A stretch of DNA of 7,825 nt. Source: Pseudomonadota bacterium. Its GTDB lineage: Bacteria > Pseudomonadota > Alphaproteobacteria > Acetobacterales > Acetobacteraceae. Positions 1 to 6,432 of this stretch are shown here, piece by piece (within the stretch, counting starts at the first letter, position 1; each line of letters starts with the position of its first letter). A model generated the notes under the pieces. That model ran no database searches, was not told the DNA's origin, and saw nothing but the letters and a program-made list of their open reading frames with translations. The stretch spans positions 1-7,825 of the forward strand of contig JAKAZN010000068.1 in assembly GCA_021815835.1 (NCBI GenBank), written 5' to 3'. A program made the translations under genes and the position numbers.

Positions 1-255
1 GTGGTCGCCCAGGGGATCACCCAGGGGATCGCCGATACGGCGAAGGCGTACGGGCTGATCGGCGCGCAGCTCACCCGGCATCACTTCGTTGCGGGGGACC
101 ACCTGACCCTGGCCGATATTCCGTGGGGCGTGCACGTGCATCGCTGGTTCACGATGGAATTCGATCGGCCGGAGGTGCCGGGGCTGCGCGCCTGGTACGA
201 CCGGCTGCTGGAGCGTCCGGCCTATCGCGCGCACATCGCGCGCCCGCTGGAATAG
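1..255 (+). CDS. Glutathione S-transferase, C-terminal fragment (cut by window edge)
   Basis: This is the all-helical C-terminal domain of a cytosolic glutathione S-transferase, 84 visible codons ending in TAG at 253-255. The family conjugates glutathione to electrophiles or uses it for reduction or isomerisation. Visible hallmarks are FVAGDHLTLADI (visible residues 29-40), which matches the usual 'aGd.ltlADi' segment with its N-capping T-x-x-D turn, then a conserved Trp, and P-x-L-x-x-W followed by ERPAY near the end, matching the 'P.l..W...l..RPa' tail. The thioredoxin-like N-terminal domain that binds glutathione is missing, so the GTG at base 1 is almost certainly an internal Val codon and the true start lies upstream. 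A normal family member is about 200-230 aa, so over half is off-window. It is 104 bases from the next gene, so it may not share its transcript. The exact GST class and substrate cannot be told. Confidence 0.88.
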   Translation: MVAQGITQGIADTAKAYGLIGAQLTRHHFVAGDHLTLADIPWGVHVHRWFTMEFDRPEVPGLRAWYDRLLERPAYRAHIARPLE

Positions 256-359
256 GGCGGCGCGTCCCGGTTGGGGCACCCCTGATCCTCGCCTGGCGCG
301 ATGGACCGCCGGGCGCGCCTCCCCTAGCGTGACTCCGCGCAAGGGAGGAGACGGCCGGA
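256..359. other. 104-base intergenic gap, probable leader of the downstream operon
   Basis: This is the only gap longer than 40 bases in the window, so the promoter for the acyl-CoA dehydrogenase cluster probably lies here or further upstream. I see no convincing -35/-10 pair. There is also no terminator-like hairpin with a T-run after the GST stop codon, so read-through from the GST gene remains possible. A weak GC-only inverted repeat (GGCGCG at 295-300, CGCGCC at 314-319) is expected by chance at this base composition. A strong Shine-Dalgarno sequence closes the gap. Confidence 0.4.
342..350 (+). promoter_or_regulatory. Shine-Dalgarno site of the acyl-CoA dehydrogenase gene
   Basis: The run AGGGAGGAG closely matches the anti-Shine-Dalgarno complement and ends 9 bases before the ATG at 360. 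It is the strongest ribosome binding site in the window. It fixes 360 as the start, in preference to the in-frame internal Met codons a little downstream. Confidence 0.8.
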
Positions 360-1523
360 ATGACCCAGGAGCTCGCCGAAGAACACCGGATGCTCGCCGA
401 GATGGTGGCGAAATTCGTCGATCGCGAATTGATGCCGCTGGAGAAATCCGTCCTCGCGCGCGAAGCCGCCGGCCAGAAATACGGGCTGAGCGCGGAGGAA
501 GAAGCCCCGCTGCTCGCCAAATGCCGCGAGCTCGGCCTCTGGGCGCTGGACGTGCCCGAAGAACTCGGGGGCGCCAACCTGCCGACCGTGGCGCTGATGC
601 CGATCAACGAGGAACTGGGCCGGACCGTTGTGCCCTTCACGTTCCCACCCGACAGCCCGAACCTGCACATGCTGCTCGCCGTCGCGAGCCCCGAGCAGCG
701 GGAGAAATATCTCAAGCCCTATGCCGAAGGCACCGCGGTCTCGGCGATCGCGATTTCCGAGCCCGGCGCCGGCGGCGATCCGGCGGGCATGACCACGCGC
801 GCGGTGCGCGACGGCGATGACTGGGTGATCAACGGGCGCAAGATCTGGGTCTCGCGCGTGCCCTCGGCCGATTTCCTGATCGTCATGGCGCGCACCGGCG
901 ACGGCAAGCGCCATGACGGCATCAGCGCCTTCATCGTCGAGCGCGGCACCAAGGGCTTCATCATCGAGCGCGAGATCGCCATGATCGGCGGACGACGCAC
1001 CTACGAACTCGTGTTCGAGGATTGCCGCATCCCCGGCTCGCACTTGCTGGGCCAGCTCGGCCAGGGCTTCGCGCCGATGCAGCTGCGCCTGACCGTGCGG
1101 CGGTTGCAGATGGGCGCGTGGTGCCTGGGGATGGCGCGGCGCGCGCTGGAGATGATGTGCGAACAGGCGAAAAACCGCGTGACGTTCGGGGCGAAACTGT
1201 CCGACCGGCAGGCGATCCAGTGGTGGGTGGCCGAGGCCGCGACGCAGATCCACGCCTGCCGGCTGATGGTGATGGATGCCGCCGCCAAGCACGATGCCGG
1301 TCAGGACGTGCGCACCGAGGCGTCCATGATCAAGGTGTTCGCCACCGAAATGGCGGGCAGCGTCACGGACCACGCGATGCAGACCTTTGGCGCGATGGGC
1401 ATGACGAAGGAGTTGCCGTTGCAACTGTTGGCCCAGCAGGTCCGTGTGATGCGGGTCTATGAAGGCCCGTCCGAGGTGCACCGGATGGTGATCGCGCGGC
1501 GGATCCTGAACGACCGGCGTTGA
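360..1523 (+). CDS. Acyl-CoA dehydrogenase family protein
   Basis: A 387-aa FAD flavoenzyme predicted to oxidise an acyl-CoA to a 2,3-enoyl-CoA in the cytoplasm, passing electrons to electron-transfer flavoprotein. The length is normal for the family (about 380-400). Order: N-terminal helical domain (about 1-120), middle beta domain (about 125-230), C-terminal helical domain (about 235-387). Visible motifs are AISEPGAGGD (131-140, flavin/substrate loop), WVINGRKIWVS (155-165), R273-x-x-FG with Q284 (FAD contact across the dimer), QTFGAMGMT (341-349) and YEGPSEVHR. The Glu of YEG (E368) sits where the catalytic base of medium- and short-chain enzymes lies. One deviation: Gly139 replaces the usual Ser of 'EPxAGSD'. 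The start is fixed by a strong Shine-Dalgarno site. The stop is 22 bases before the acyl-CoA ligase gene, which suggests the ligase supplies its substrate. Chain length and branching preference cannot be read from the sequence. A role outside fatty acid oxidation is plausible, since no hydratase or thiolase is adjacent. Confidence 0.93.
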   Translation: MTQELAEEHRMLAEMVAKFVDRELMPLEKSVLAREAAGQKYGLSAEEEAPLLAKCRELGLWALDVPEELGGANLPTVALMPINEELGRTVVPFTFPPDSPNLHMLLAVASPEQREKYLKPYAEGTAVSAIAISEPGAGGDPAGMTTRAVRDGDDWVINGRKIWVSRVPSADFLIVMARTGDGKRHDGISAFIVERGTKGFIIEREIAMIGGRRTYELVFEDCRIPGSHLLGQLGQGFAPMQLRLTVRRLQMGAWCLGMARRALEMMCEQAKNRVTFGAKLSDRQAIQWWVAEAATQIHACRLMVMDAAAKHDAGQDVRTEASMIKVFATEMAGSVTDHAMQTFGAMGMTKELPLQLLAQQVRVMRVYEGPSEVHRMVIARRILNDRR

Positions 1524-1545
1524 GGCCAGGGGGGAAGGGGCAAGG

Positions 1546-3651
1546 ATGACCGCGCACAAGCTGGAACGATTCTTCTGGCCGCGCGGGATCGCGGTCGTCG
1601 GCGCCTCCCCCGATCCGCATCGCATCCGCGGGCTGCTGCTCGCGCATCTGCGGGCGAACCGATTTCCCGGGCGCATCGTTCCGGTGAACCCGAGCTACGC
1701 CGAGATCGACGGCCTTCCCTGCATGCCCAACCTCGCCGCGGCTGGCGCGGTTGATCTTGCGGTGCTGGCCATCCCCGCGCCCGCGGTGCCGGGCGCGATC
1801 GCCGAATGCGCCGCCGCCGGGATAGGGCACGCCGTCATCATCACCTCGGGCTTCGCCGAGGAAGGCGAAGCCGCCGGGGCCCGCCAGGCCGAGCTGACGG
1901 CGCTTGCCCGGGAAGGCGGCGTCCGTCTCGCCGGGCCGAATTGCGAGGGTTATTTCAACGCGCTCGGCCGGATCGCCGTCACCTTCAGCCCCACTGTCGA
2001 GGTGAAGCCCGAGGCAGAGGCGCCGCTTGCCATCACGCCGCGCCGGCTCGGTGTGATCGCGCAATCGGGCGGCATCGGGTTTTCCCTGTTCCATCGCGCC
2101 CGCGCCGCCGGCCTGCCCGTCAGCTACGTGATCTCCACCGGCAACGAGGCCGATCTGACCGCCACGGATTTCCTGGACTACATGATTTGCGATCCTCGGA
2201 CCGACGCGGTGCTGCTGTTCTGCGAAACGATCCGCGACGCGCCGGGCTTCATCGCCGCTGCCCGGGCGGCGCGCGCGGCGGGCAAACCAGTGATCGCGAT
2301 CAAGGTGGGAAGATCGGAGGCCGGGCAGCGTGCCGCCGCTTCGCACACCGCCGCGTTGAGCGGCGCCTATACCGCCTATCGCGCGGTCTTCGCCGCGCAC
2401 GGGATACTGGAGGCGGAGGATCCGGAGGAAGCGATCGCGCTCGCGGGCCTGGCGCTCGCCACGCCGCGCCCGTCGGGGAATCGCGTAGGCGTCATCACCG
2501 TCTCCGGCGGGGGCGGGGCGTGGATGGCCGATACGCTCACCGCGAACGGGCTTGCCCTGCCCACCCTATCGGCCCCGCTGCAAGCGGCGATCCGTGAGTA
2601 CACCCCAAGCTACGCCGCGCCGGCCAATCCGGTGGATACGACTGCGCAAGGATCGAATACCGGGCCGATGATGATGCGGACCCTGGAATTGCTGGAAGAA
2701 TCTGAGGAGATCGACAGCATCGTGCTGGTGAGCTCGTTGGCCAGCGAGACCCGGGTTGCCCTCGATCCGGCCCGGGTGGCGCCGATCGTGGCGCGCGGGC
2801 GCAAGCCGATCGCGATCTGGAGCTACACAATTCCCTCGGCGCTCGGCCGACGACGCATGGCGGAATGCGGGCTGTTTCTGCACACCGATCTGCGCGCACT
2901 GGGCGCGGCGCTCGGGCGCTGGGCCAGGCCGCCGGCGCCGGCGATAGCGGCACCGCCGCCGCTGCAAACGCATCCATGGCCGGCCGGGCTGCCGCGCGCC
3001 TTGAGCGAGCATCGCGTGAAATCGTTGCTGGCCCCGTACGGCCTGCCGGCATCCGCCGACCGCCTGGCCGACAGCGCGGCGGCGGCGGTGGCCGCGGCCG
3101 ACGCTCTGGGCTATCCGGTCGTGCTGAAAATCCAGTCCCCCGACATTGCCCACAAGACCGAGGCTGGCGGCGTGCGCCTGGGTCTGCGCGATGCCGCCGC
3201 CGTCGCGGGCGCCTATCGCGCCATCCGCGACGCCGTGGCCGCGCACACGCCGGAGGCTGCGATCGAGGGCGTGCTGGTGAGCCGCATGGCGCCCCAGGGC
3301 GTGGAAATCGCGATCGGCACCGTCGATGATCGCGATTTCGGCCCGATGCTGATGCTGGGCTTCGGCGGCACCGCGATCGAATTGTTCGGCGACGTGGCGC
3401 ATCGCCCGGCACCGGTCAGCCCGGCGGAAGCCGAGACCATGCTGCTCGGCCTGAAATCCGCCCGGTTGCTGCAAGGATTTCGCGGCGCGGCGCCGATTCC
3501 GGTGGGGAAGCTCGCGGCACTGGCATCCCTGGTGTCGCGCATCGCGGTGGCGGAGCGTGGGCGGATCGCGGAGCTGGAATTCAACCCGGTGATCTTGCAC
3601 GCCGATGGGTCCGGCCTGACTATCGCCGACGCGCTGGCGCTGCTGCGTTAG
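1546..3651 (+). CDS. ADP (NDP)-forming acyl-CoA ligase, fused alpha-beta type with ATP-grasp domain
   Basis: A 701-aa member of the acetate-CoA ligase (ADP-forming) superfamily, related to succinyl-CoA synthetase. It joins a carboxylic acid to CoA using ATP through an acyl-phosphate and a phosphohistidine. Order: CoA-binding Rossmann domain (about 8-140, with GIAVVGAS at 14-21 and GPNCEGYFN at 130-138); two succinyl-CoA-synthetase-like domains (about 165-300 and 310-460); a Pro/Ala-rich linker (about 462-483); ATP-grasp domain (about 484-701, with YPVVLKI at 523-529, HKTEAGGV at 536-543, LGFGGT at 604-609 and ELEFNPVIL at 676-684). His267 in SHTAALSG fits the phosphorylated catalytic His. The length is typical of fused forms (about 700). 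There is no GNAT domain, so it is not a Pat-type protein acetyltransferase. The start follows a purine-rich ribosome site (1528-1540); gaps of 22 and 25 bases on either side indicate co-transcription. The acid used is unknown. Despite the family name it need not be acetate, and the neighbouring dehydrogenase argues for a longer acid. Confidence 0.92.
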   Translation: MTAHKLERFFWPRGIAVVGASPDPHRIRGLLLAHLRANRFPGRIVPVNPSYAEIDGLPCMPNLAAAGAVDLAVLAIPAPAVPGAIAECAAAGIGHAVIITSGFAEEGEAAGARQAELTALAREGGVRLAGPNCEGYFNALGRIAVTFSPTVEVKPEAEAPLAITPRRLGVIAQSGGIGFSLFHRARAAGLPVSYVISTGNEADLTATDFLDYMICDPRTDAVLLFCETIRDAPGFIAAARAARAAGKPVIAIKVGRSEAGQRAAASHTAALSGAYTAYRAVFAAHGILEAEDPEEAIALAGLALATPRPSGNRVGVITVSGGGGAWMADTLTANGLALPTLSAPLQAAIREYTPSYAAPANPVDTTAQGSNTGPMMMRTLELLEESEEIDSIVLVSSLASETRVALDPARVAPIVARGRKPIAIWSYTIPSALGRRRMAECGLFLHTDLRALGAALGRWARPPAPAIAAPPPLQTHPWPAGLPRALSEHRVKSLLAPYGLPASADRLADSAAAAVAAADALGYPVVLKIQSPDIAHKTEAGGVRLGLRDAAAVAGAYRAIRDAVAAHTPEAAIEGVLVSRMAPQGVEIAIGTVDDRDFGPMLMLGFGGTAIELFGDVAHRPAPVSPAEAETMLLGLKSARLLQGFRGAAPIPVGKLAALASLVSRIAVAERGRIAELEFNPVILHADGSGLTIADALALLR

Positions 3652-3676
3652 CCGGATCGCCAGGGGAAACGACAAG

Positions 3677-5275
3677 ATGCCGGACACGGAAGAATTCGAC
3701 TACGTGATCGTCGGCGCCGGATCGGCCGGCTGCGTGCTGGCCAACCGCCTGACCGAGAACCCGGCCACCCGCGTCCTGCTGCTGGAAGCCGGCGGGCAGG
3801 ACCGGAATCTGTGGATCCACATTCCGGCGGGCTTCTTCCGCAACATCTTCCACCCCGACCTCACCTGGGTGTTCGAGACCGAACCGATCCCGACGCTGGA
3901 TAACCGCCGCATGCCCTGGCCGCGCGGGCGGGTACTGGGCGGGTCGAGCTCGATCAACGGCCTGATCTATATCCGCGGCCAGAAGCAGGATTTCGACCTC
4001 TGGCGGCAGTTGGGCTGCACCGGATGGTCCTATGACGACGTGCTGCCCTATTTCCGCAAGGCCGAGCACCAGGAACGCGGCGCCGACGCGCATCATGGCG
4101 GGGACGGGCCGCTCTATGTCTCCGACCTGCGCTCGAAGCACGAGCTGAACGACGCCTTCGTCGCCGGCGCGCAGGAATGCGGCATTCCGTTCAACCCGGA
4201 CTTCAACGGCGCGGAGCAGGAAGGCGTCGGCCCGTTGCAGGTGACGGTGCGCGGGCGCCGGCGTTCCTCCGCCGCCGTGGCCTATCTGCGCCCGGCGATG
4301 GCGCGGCCCAATCTGAAGGTGGAGACCGGCGCGCTGGCGCGACGCGTGTTGTTCGAGGGCAAGCGCGCGGTGGGCGTAGCTTTCGCGCAAGGCGGCGCGG
4401 TGCGCGAGGTGCGGGCGCGGGCCGAGGTTCTGCTGGCGGGCGGGTCGATCAATTCCCCGCAGCTGCTGCAACTTTCGGGAATCGGTCCCGGTGCGCTGCT
4501 GGCCGAGCATGGCATTCCCGTGGTGCACGAGCTCCCGGGCGTCGGCGAGAACCTGCAGGACCATATCGGCGGGCGCATCACCTATCGCGCGAAGAACGCC
4601 AACACCTATAACGAGATTTCCCATAGCCTGGTGCGCCAGGCGATCGCCGGGATGCAGTATATCTTCGGCGCCGGTGGGCCGCTGATGACCGGCGCGGGGC
4701 CGATCGGGATGTTCGTGCGCACCAGGCCGGAATTGGATTCGCCTGATGTTCAATATCAGTTTCTCGCCGGTAGCCTGGATCGCGCCGGGGCGCCGATGCA
4801 CCGGTTTCCGGGGTGTTCGGCGGTGACGATTCCGTGCCGGCCGGAAAGCCGCGGCTGGCTGCGCATTCGTTCCGCCGATCCGGCGGTGTATCCGGCGATC
4901 CAGCCCAACTACCTGGCCACACAGGGCGATCGTGACACCATGGCGGCCGGGATGCGCGTGCTGCGGCGCGTGTTCCAGAGCCCGGCCATGCAGCGCCTGG
5001 TCGGCGAGGAATACATGCCGGGCCTCGCCGCCGAAACGGACGAGCAGATCCTGGCGCATGTGCGCGCGACCGGCGGCACGACGTACCATCCGACCAGCAC
5101 CTGCACGATGGGCACGCATCCGACTTCGGTGGTCGATCCGTCGCTGCGGGTGCATGGCGTGGAGGGGCTGCGGGTGGTCGATGCCTCGGTGATGCCGACG
5201 GTGATTTCCGGCAATACCAATGCCGCCGCGATCATGATCGGCGAGAAGGGCGCGGCCATGATCGCCCGGCCTTGA
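3677..5275 (+). CDS. GMC-family FAD-dependent alcohol dehydrogenase/oxidase (choline dehydrogenase-like)
   Basis: A 532-aa glucose-methanol-choline oxidoreductase, predicted to oxidise an alcohol to an aldehyde or acid with FAD. The ADP-binding fold begins at once (VGAGSAG at 12-18, acidic end of the second strand in LLLEAGG at 34-40), so there is no signal peptide and it should be cytoplasmic or peripheral to the membrane. GMC signature 1 is PWPRGRVLGGSSSING (80-95); signature 2 is GGSINSPQLLQLSGIGP (255-271). The catalytic pair is His471 (YHPTST) and Asn515 (SGNTNAAA). Their spacing of 44 residues equals that of the His466/Asn510 pair as I recall it for choline oxidase. The length is normal (530-560). 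The ATG has an AGGGG ribosome site (3662-3666), 25 bases after the ligase stop. No betaine-aldehyde dehydrogenase or BetI-type regulator lies alongside, so I do not call it betA. The family's substrates range from choline to polyethylene glycol and aliphatic alcohols. The neighbouring CoA ligase suggests the oxidised product is later activated. Confidence 0.93.
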   Translation: MPDTEEFDYVIVGAGSAGCVLANRLTENPATRVLLLEAGGQDRNLWIHIPAGFFRNIFHPDLTWVFETEPIPTLDNRRMPWPRGRVLGGSSSINGLIYIRGQKQDFDLWRQLGCTGWSYDDVLPYFRKAEHQERGADAHHGGDGPLYVSDLRSKHELNDAFVAGAQECGIPFNPDFNGAEQEGVGPLQVTVRGRRRSSAAVAYLRPAMARPNLKVETGALARRVLFEGKRAVGVAFAQGGAVREVRARAEVLLAGGSINSPQLLQLSGIGPGALLAEHGIPVVHELPGVGENLQDHIGGRITYRAKNANTYNEISHSLVRQAIAGMQYIFGAGGPLMTGAGPIGMFVRTRPELDSPDVQYQFLAGSLDRAGAPMHRFPGCSAVTIPCRPESRGWLRIRSADPAVYPAIQPNYLATQGDRDTMAAGMRVLRRVFQSPAMQRLVGEEYMPGLAAETDEQILAHVRATGGTTYHPTSTCTMGTHPTSVVDPSLRVHGVEGLRVVDASVMPTVISGNTNAAAIMIGEKGAAMIARP

Positions 5276-5310
5276 AAGCGGACCGGCGTAGCCCGACACT
5301 GCCCGGCGCG

Positions 5311-6432
5311 ATGACCCCGCTCTATCTCGACCCCCGTTCCGGCCGCACCTATCCGCTCGACCCGCCGCGCTGGCGCGGCGATGACGGCGCGCCGCTGCTG
5401 CTGACCGACATGCCGGGACTGACCCGCGCGGATATCGATCCGGGCGCGCGCGGCCCCTGGCGGTATCGCGCCGCGCTGCCCTTCGCGCCGCCCGATCCGA
5501 TCACGTTGGGGGAGGGCGGCACGCCGCTGCTGGCGCGCGTGCTGGATGGCGCGCCGGCGTTGTTGAAGGCCGAATGGATCATGCCCACCGGCAGCTTCAA
5601 GGATCGCGGCGCGGCGGTGATGCTCTCGCTGTTGCGCGCGCAAGGCGTGCGCGCGGTGCTGGAGGATAGTTCCGGCAATGGCGGAGCGTCGGTTGCGGCC
5701 TATGCCGCCGCGGGCGGGATGGAAGCGACAATCCTGACGCCCGCGTCCACCAGCCCGGCCAAGACGGTGCAGATGCGCGCGCAGGGCGCGGCGGTGGAAC
5801 TGATCCCCGGCTCTCGCCAGGACACCGCGGACGCGGCGCTGCGCCGCGCGGAGACGATCTTCTACGCCAGCCACAACTGGCATCCGTTCTTCCTGCATGG
5901 CACCAAGACGCTCGCCTATGAGCTCTGGGAGGATCTTGGGTTTCGCGCGCCGGACAACGTGATCGTTCCGGCGGGAGCCGGATCGAATGTGCTTGGATGC
6001 GCCATCGGTTTCGAGGAATTGCGCCGCGCCGGCGAGATTGCCCGCCTGCCGCGCATCTTCGCCGTTCAGCCCAAGGCCTGCGCGCCGATCGTCGCGGCCT
6101 GCGACGGGGTTGCGCCGGCCGCGCCGCGGCCCACGATTGCCGAGGGAACCGCCATCGCCGCCCCGATCCGCCTGCCCGAGGTGCTCGCCGCGCTGCGCGT
6201 GACCGGCGGCGGCGCGATCGCCCTGTCGGAGGCGGACATCGAGGCGGCCACGCGCGCGCTGGCACGGATGGGCGTGTATGTAGAGCCGACCGCGGCCCAG
6301 CCGGCCGCGGCTTTCACCCGCCTGTTGGCGGCGGGCCGGGTCGACCGCAAGGAAACCACCGTGCTCGTGCTGACCGGCAGCGGCCTCAAGGCCACCCCAC
6401 GCATCGCCGAGATGCTGGGGATCGCGTTGTGA
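5311..6432 (+). CDS. Threonine-synthase-like PLP-dependent enzyme (fold type II)
   Basis: A 373-aa fold-type II pyridoxal-phosphate enzyme of the threonine synthase/serine-threonine dehydratase group. Motifs counted from the ATG at 5311: LGEGGTPLL (near 66-74); PTGSFKDRG, with Lys97 as the Schiff-base lysine; DSSGNGGAS (119-127), which holds the cofactor ring; PAGAGSNVLG (220-229), the glycine loop for the phosphate; YVEPTAAQ; and TGSGLK (355-360), like the TGHGLK of threonine synthases. The N-terminus (LYLDPRSGRTYPLDPPRW) matches the region that carries a Cys zinc ribbon in many relatives, but here all those cysteines are gone. The start is uncertain. A TTG at 5272 overlaps the GMC stop (TTGA) and would add 13 residues unlike the family; the ATG fits the family N-terminus but has no clear ribosome site. 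It is coupled by a 4-base overlap to the M81 gene. There are no homoserine-pathway neighbours, so a degradative lyase or deaminase role is more likely than threonine biosynthesis; this is inference. Confidence 0.85.
   Translation: MTPLYLDPRSGRTYPLDPPRWRGDDGAPLLLTDMPGLTRADIDPGARGPWRYRAALPFAPPDPITLGEGGTPLLARVLDGAPALLKAEWIMPTGSFKDRGAAVMLSLLRAQGVRAVLEDSSGNGGASVAAYAAAGGMEATILTPASTSPAKTVQMRAQGAAVELIPGSRQDTADAALRRAETIFYASHNWHPFFLHGTKTLAYELWEDLGFRAPDNVIVPAGAGSNVLGCAIGFEELRRAGEIARLPRIFAVQPKACAPIVAACDGVAPAAPRPTIAEGTAIAAPIRLPEVLAALRVTGGGAIALSEADIEAATRALARMGVYVEPTAAQPAAAFTRLLAAGRVDRKETTVLVLTGSGLKATPRIAEMLGIAL
6417..6421 (+). promoter_or_regulatory. Probable ribosome site for the GTG start of the M81 gene
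   Basis: GGGGA lies 7 bases before the GTG at 6429, inside the end of the PLP-enzyme gene. Together with the GTGA start/stop overlap it supports GTG as the start. The next in-frame ATG (6489) would remove the conserved Glu14 region of the product. Confidence 0.5.

Noticed and set aside
271..300. Possible sigma-70 promoter starting at TTGGGG
   Set aside because: No -10-like hexamer lies at a suitable spacing; the downstream sequence is GC-rich.
295..319. Inverted repeat GGCGCG/CGCGCC in the 256-359 gap as a terminator or operator
   Set aside because: It is a 6-base GC-only stem with a 13-base loop and no T-run, expected by chance in this GC-rich DNA.
1528..1545. G-rich run before the ligase gene as a G-quadruplex
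   Set aside because: It does not provide four separate runs of three G with normal loops, and it is better explained as a ribosome binding site.
324..1676. Long open frame on the - strand (about 450 codons) opposite the acyl-CoA dehydrogenase
   Set aside because: Its product is rich in His, Arg, Gln and Ala with no recognisable domain, as expected opposite a GC-rich gene. The + strand carries a clear family protein.
1546..3651. Pat-type protein lysine acetyltransferase
   Set aside because: Pat proteins add a GNAT domain to this ligase-like core. Here the protein ends with the ATP-grasp domain at a normal 701 aa.
3677..5275. Choline dehydrogenase (betA) of glycine betaine synthesis
   Set aside because: The general GMC motifs fit, but there is no betaine-aldehyde dehydrogenase, choline transporter or BetI-type regulator nearby, and the family is too broad to assign choline.
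3620..5299. 559-codon open frame on the - strand opposite the GMC gene
   Set aside because: It mirrors the GMC gene almost end to end, has low-complexity composition and shows no motif. It is an antisense shadow.
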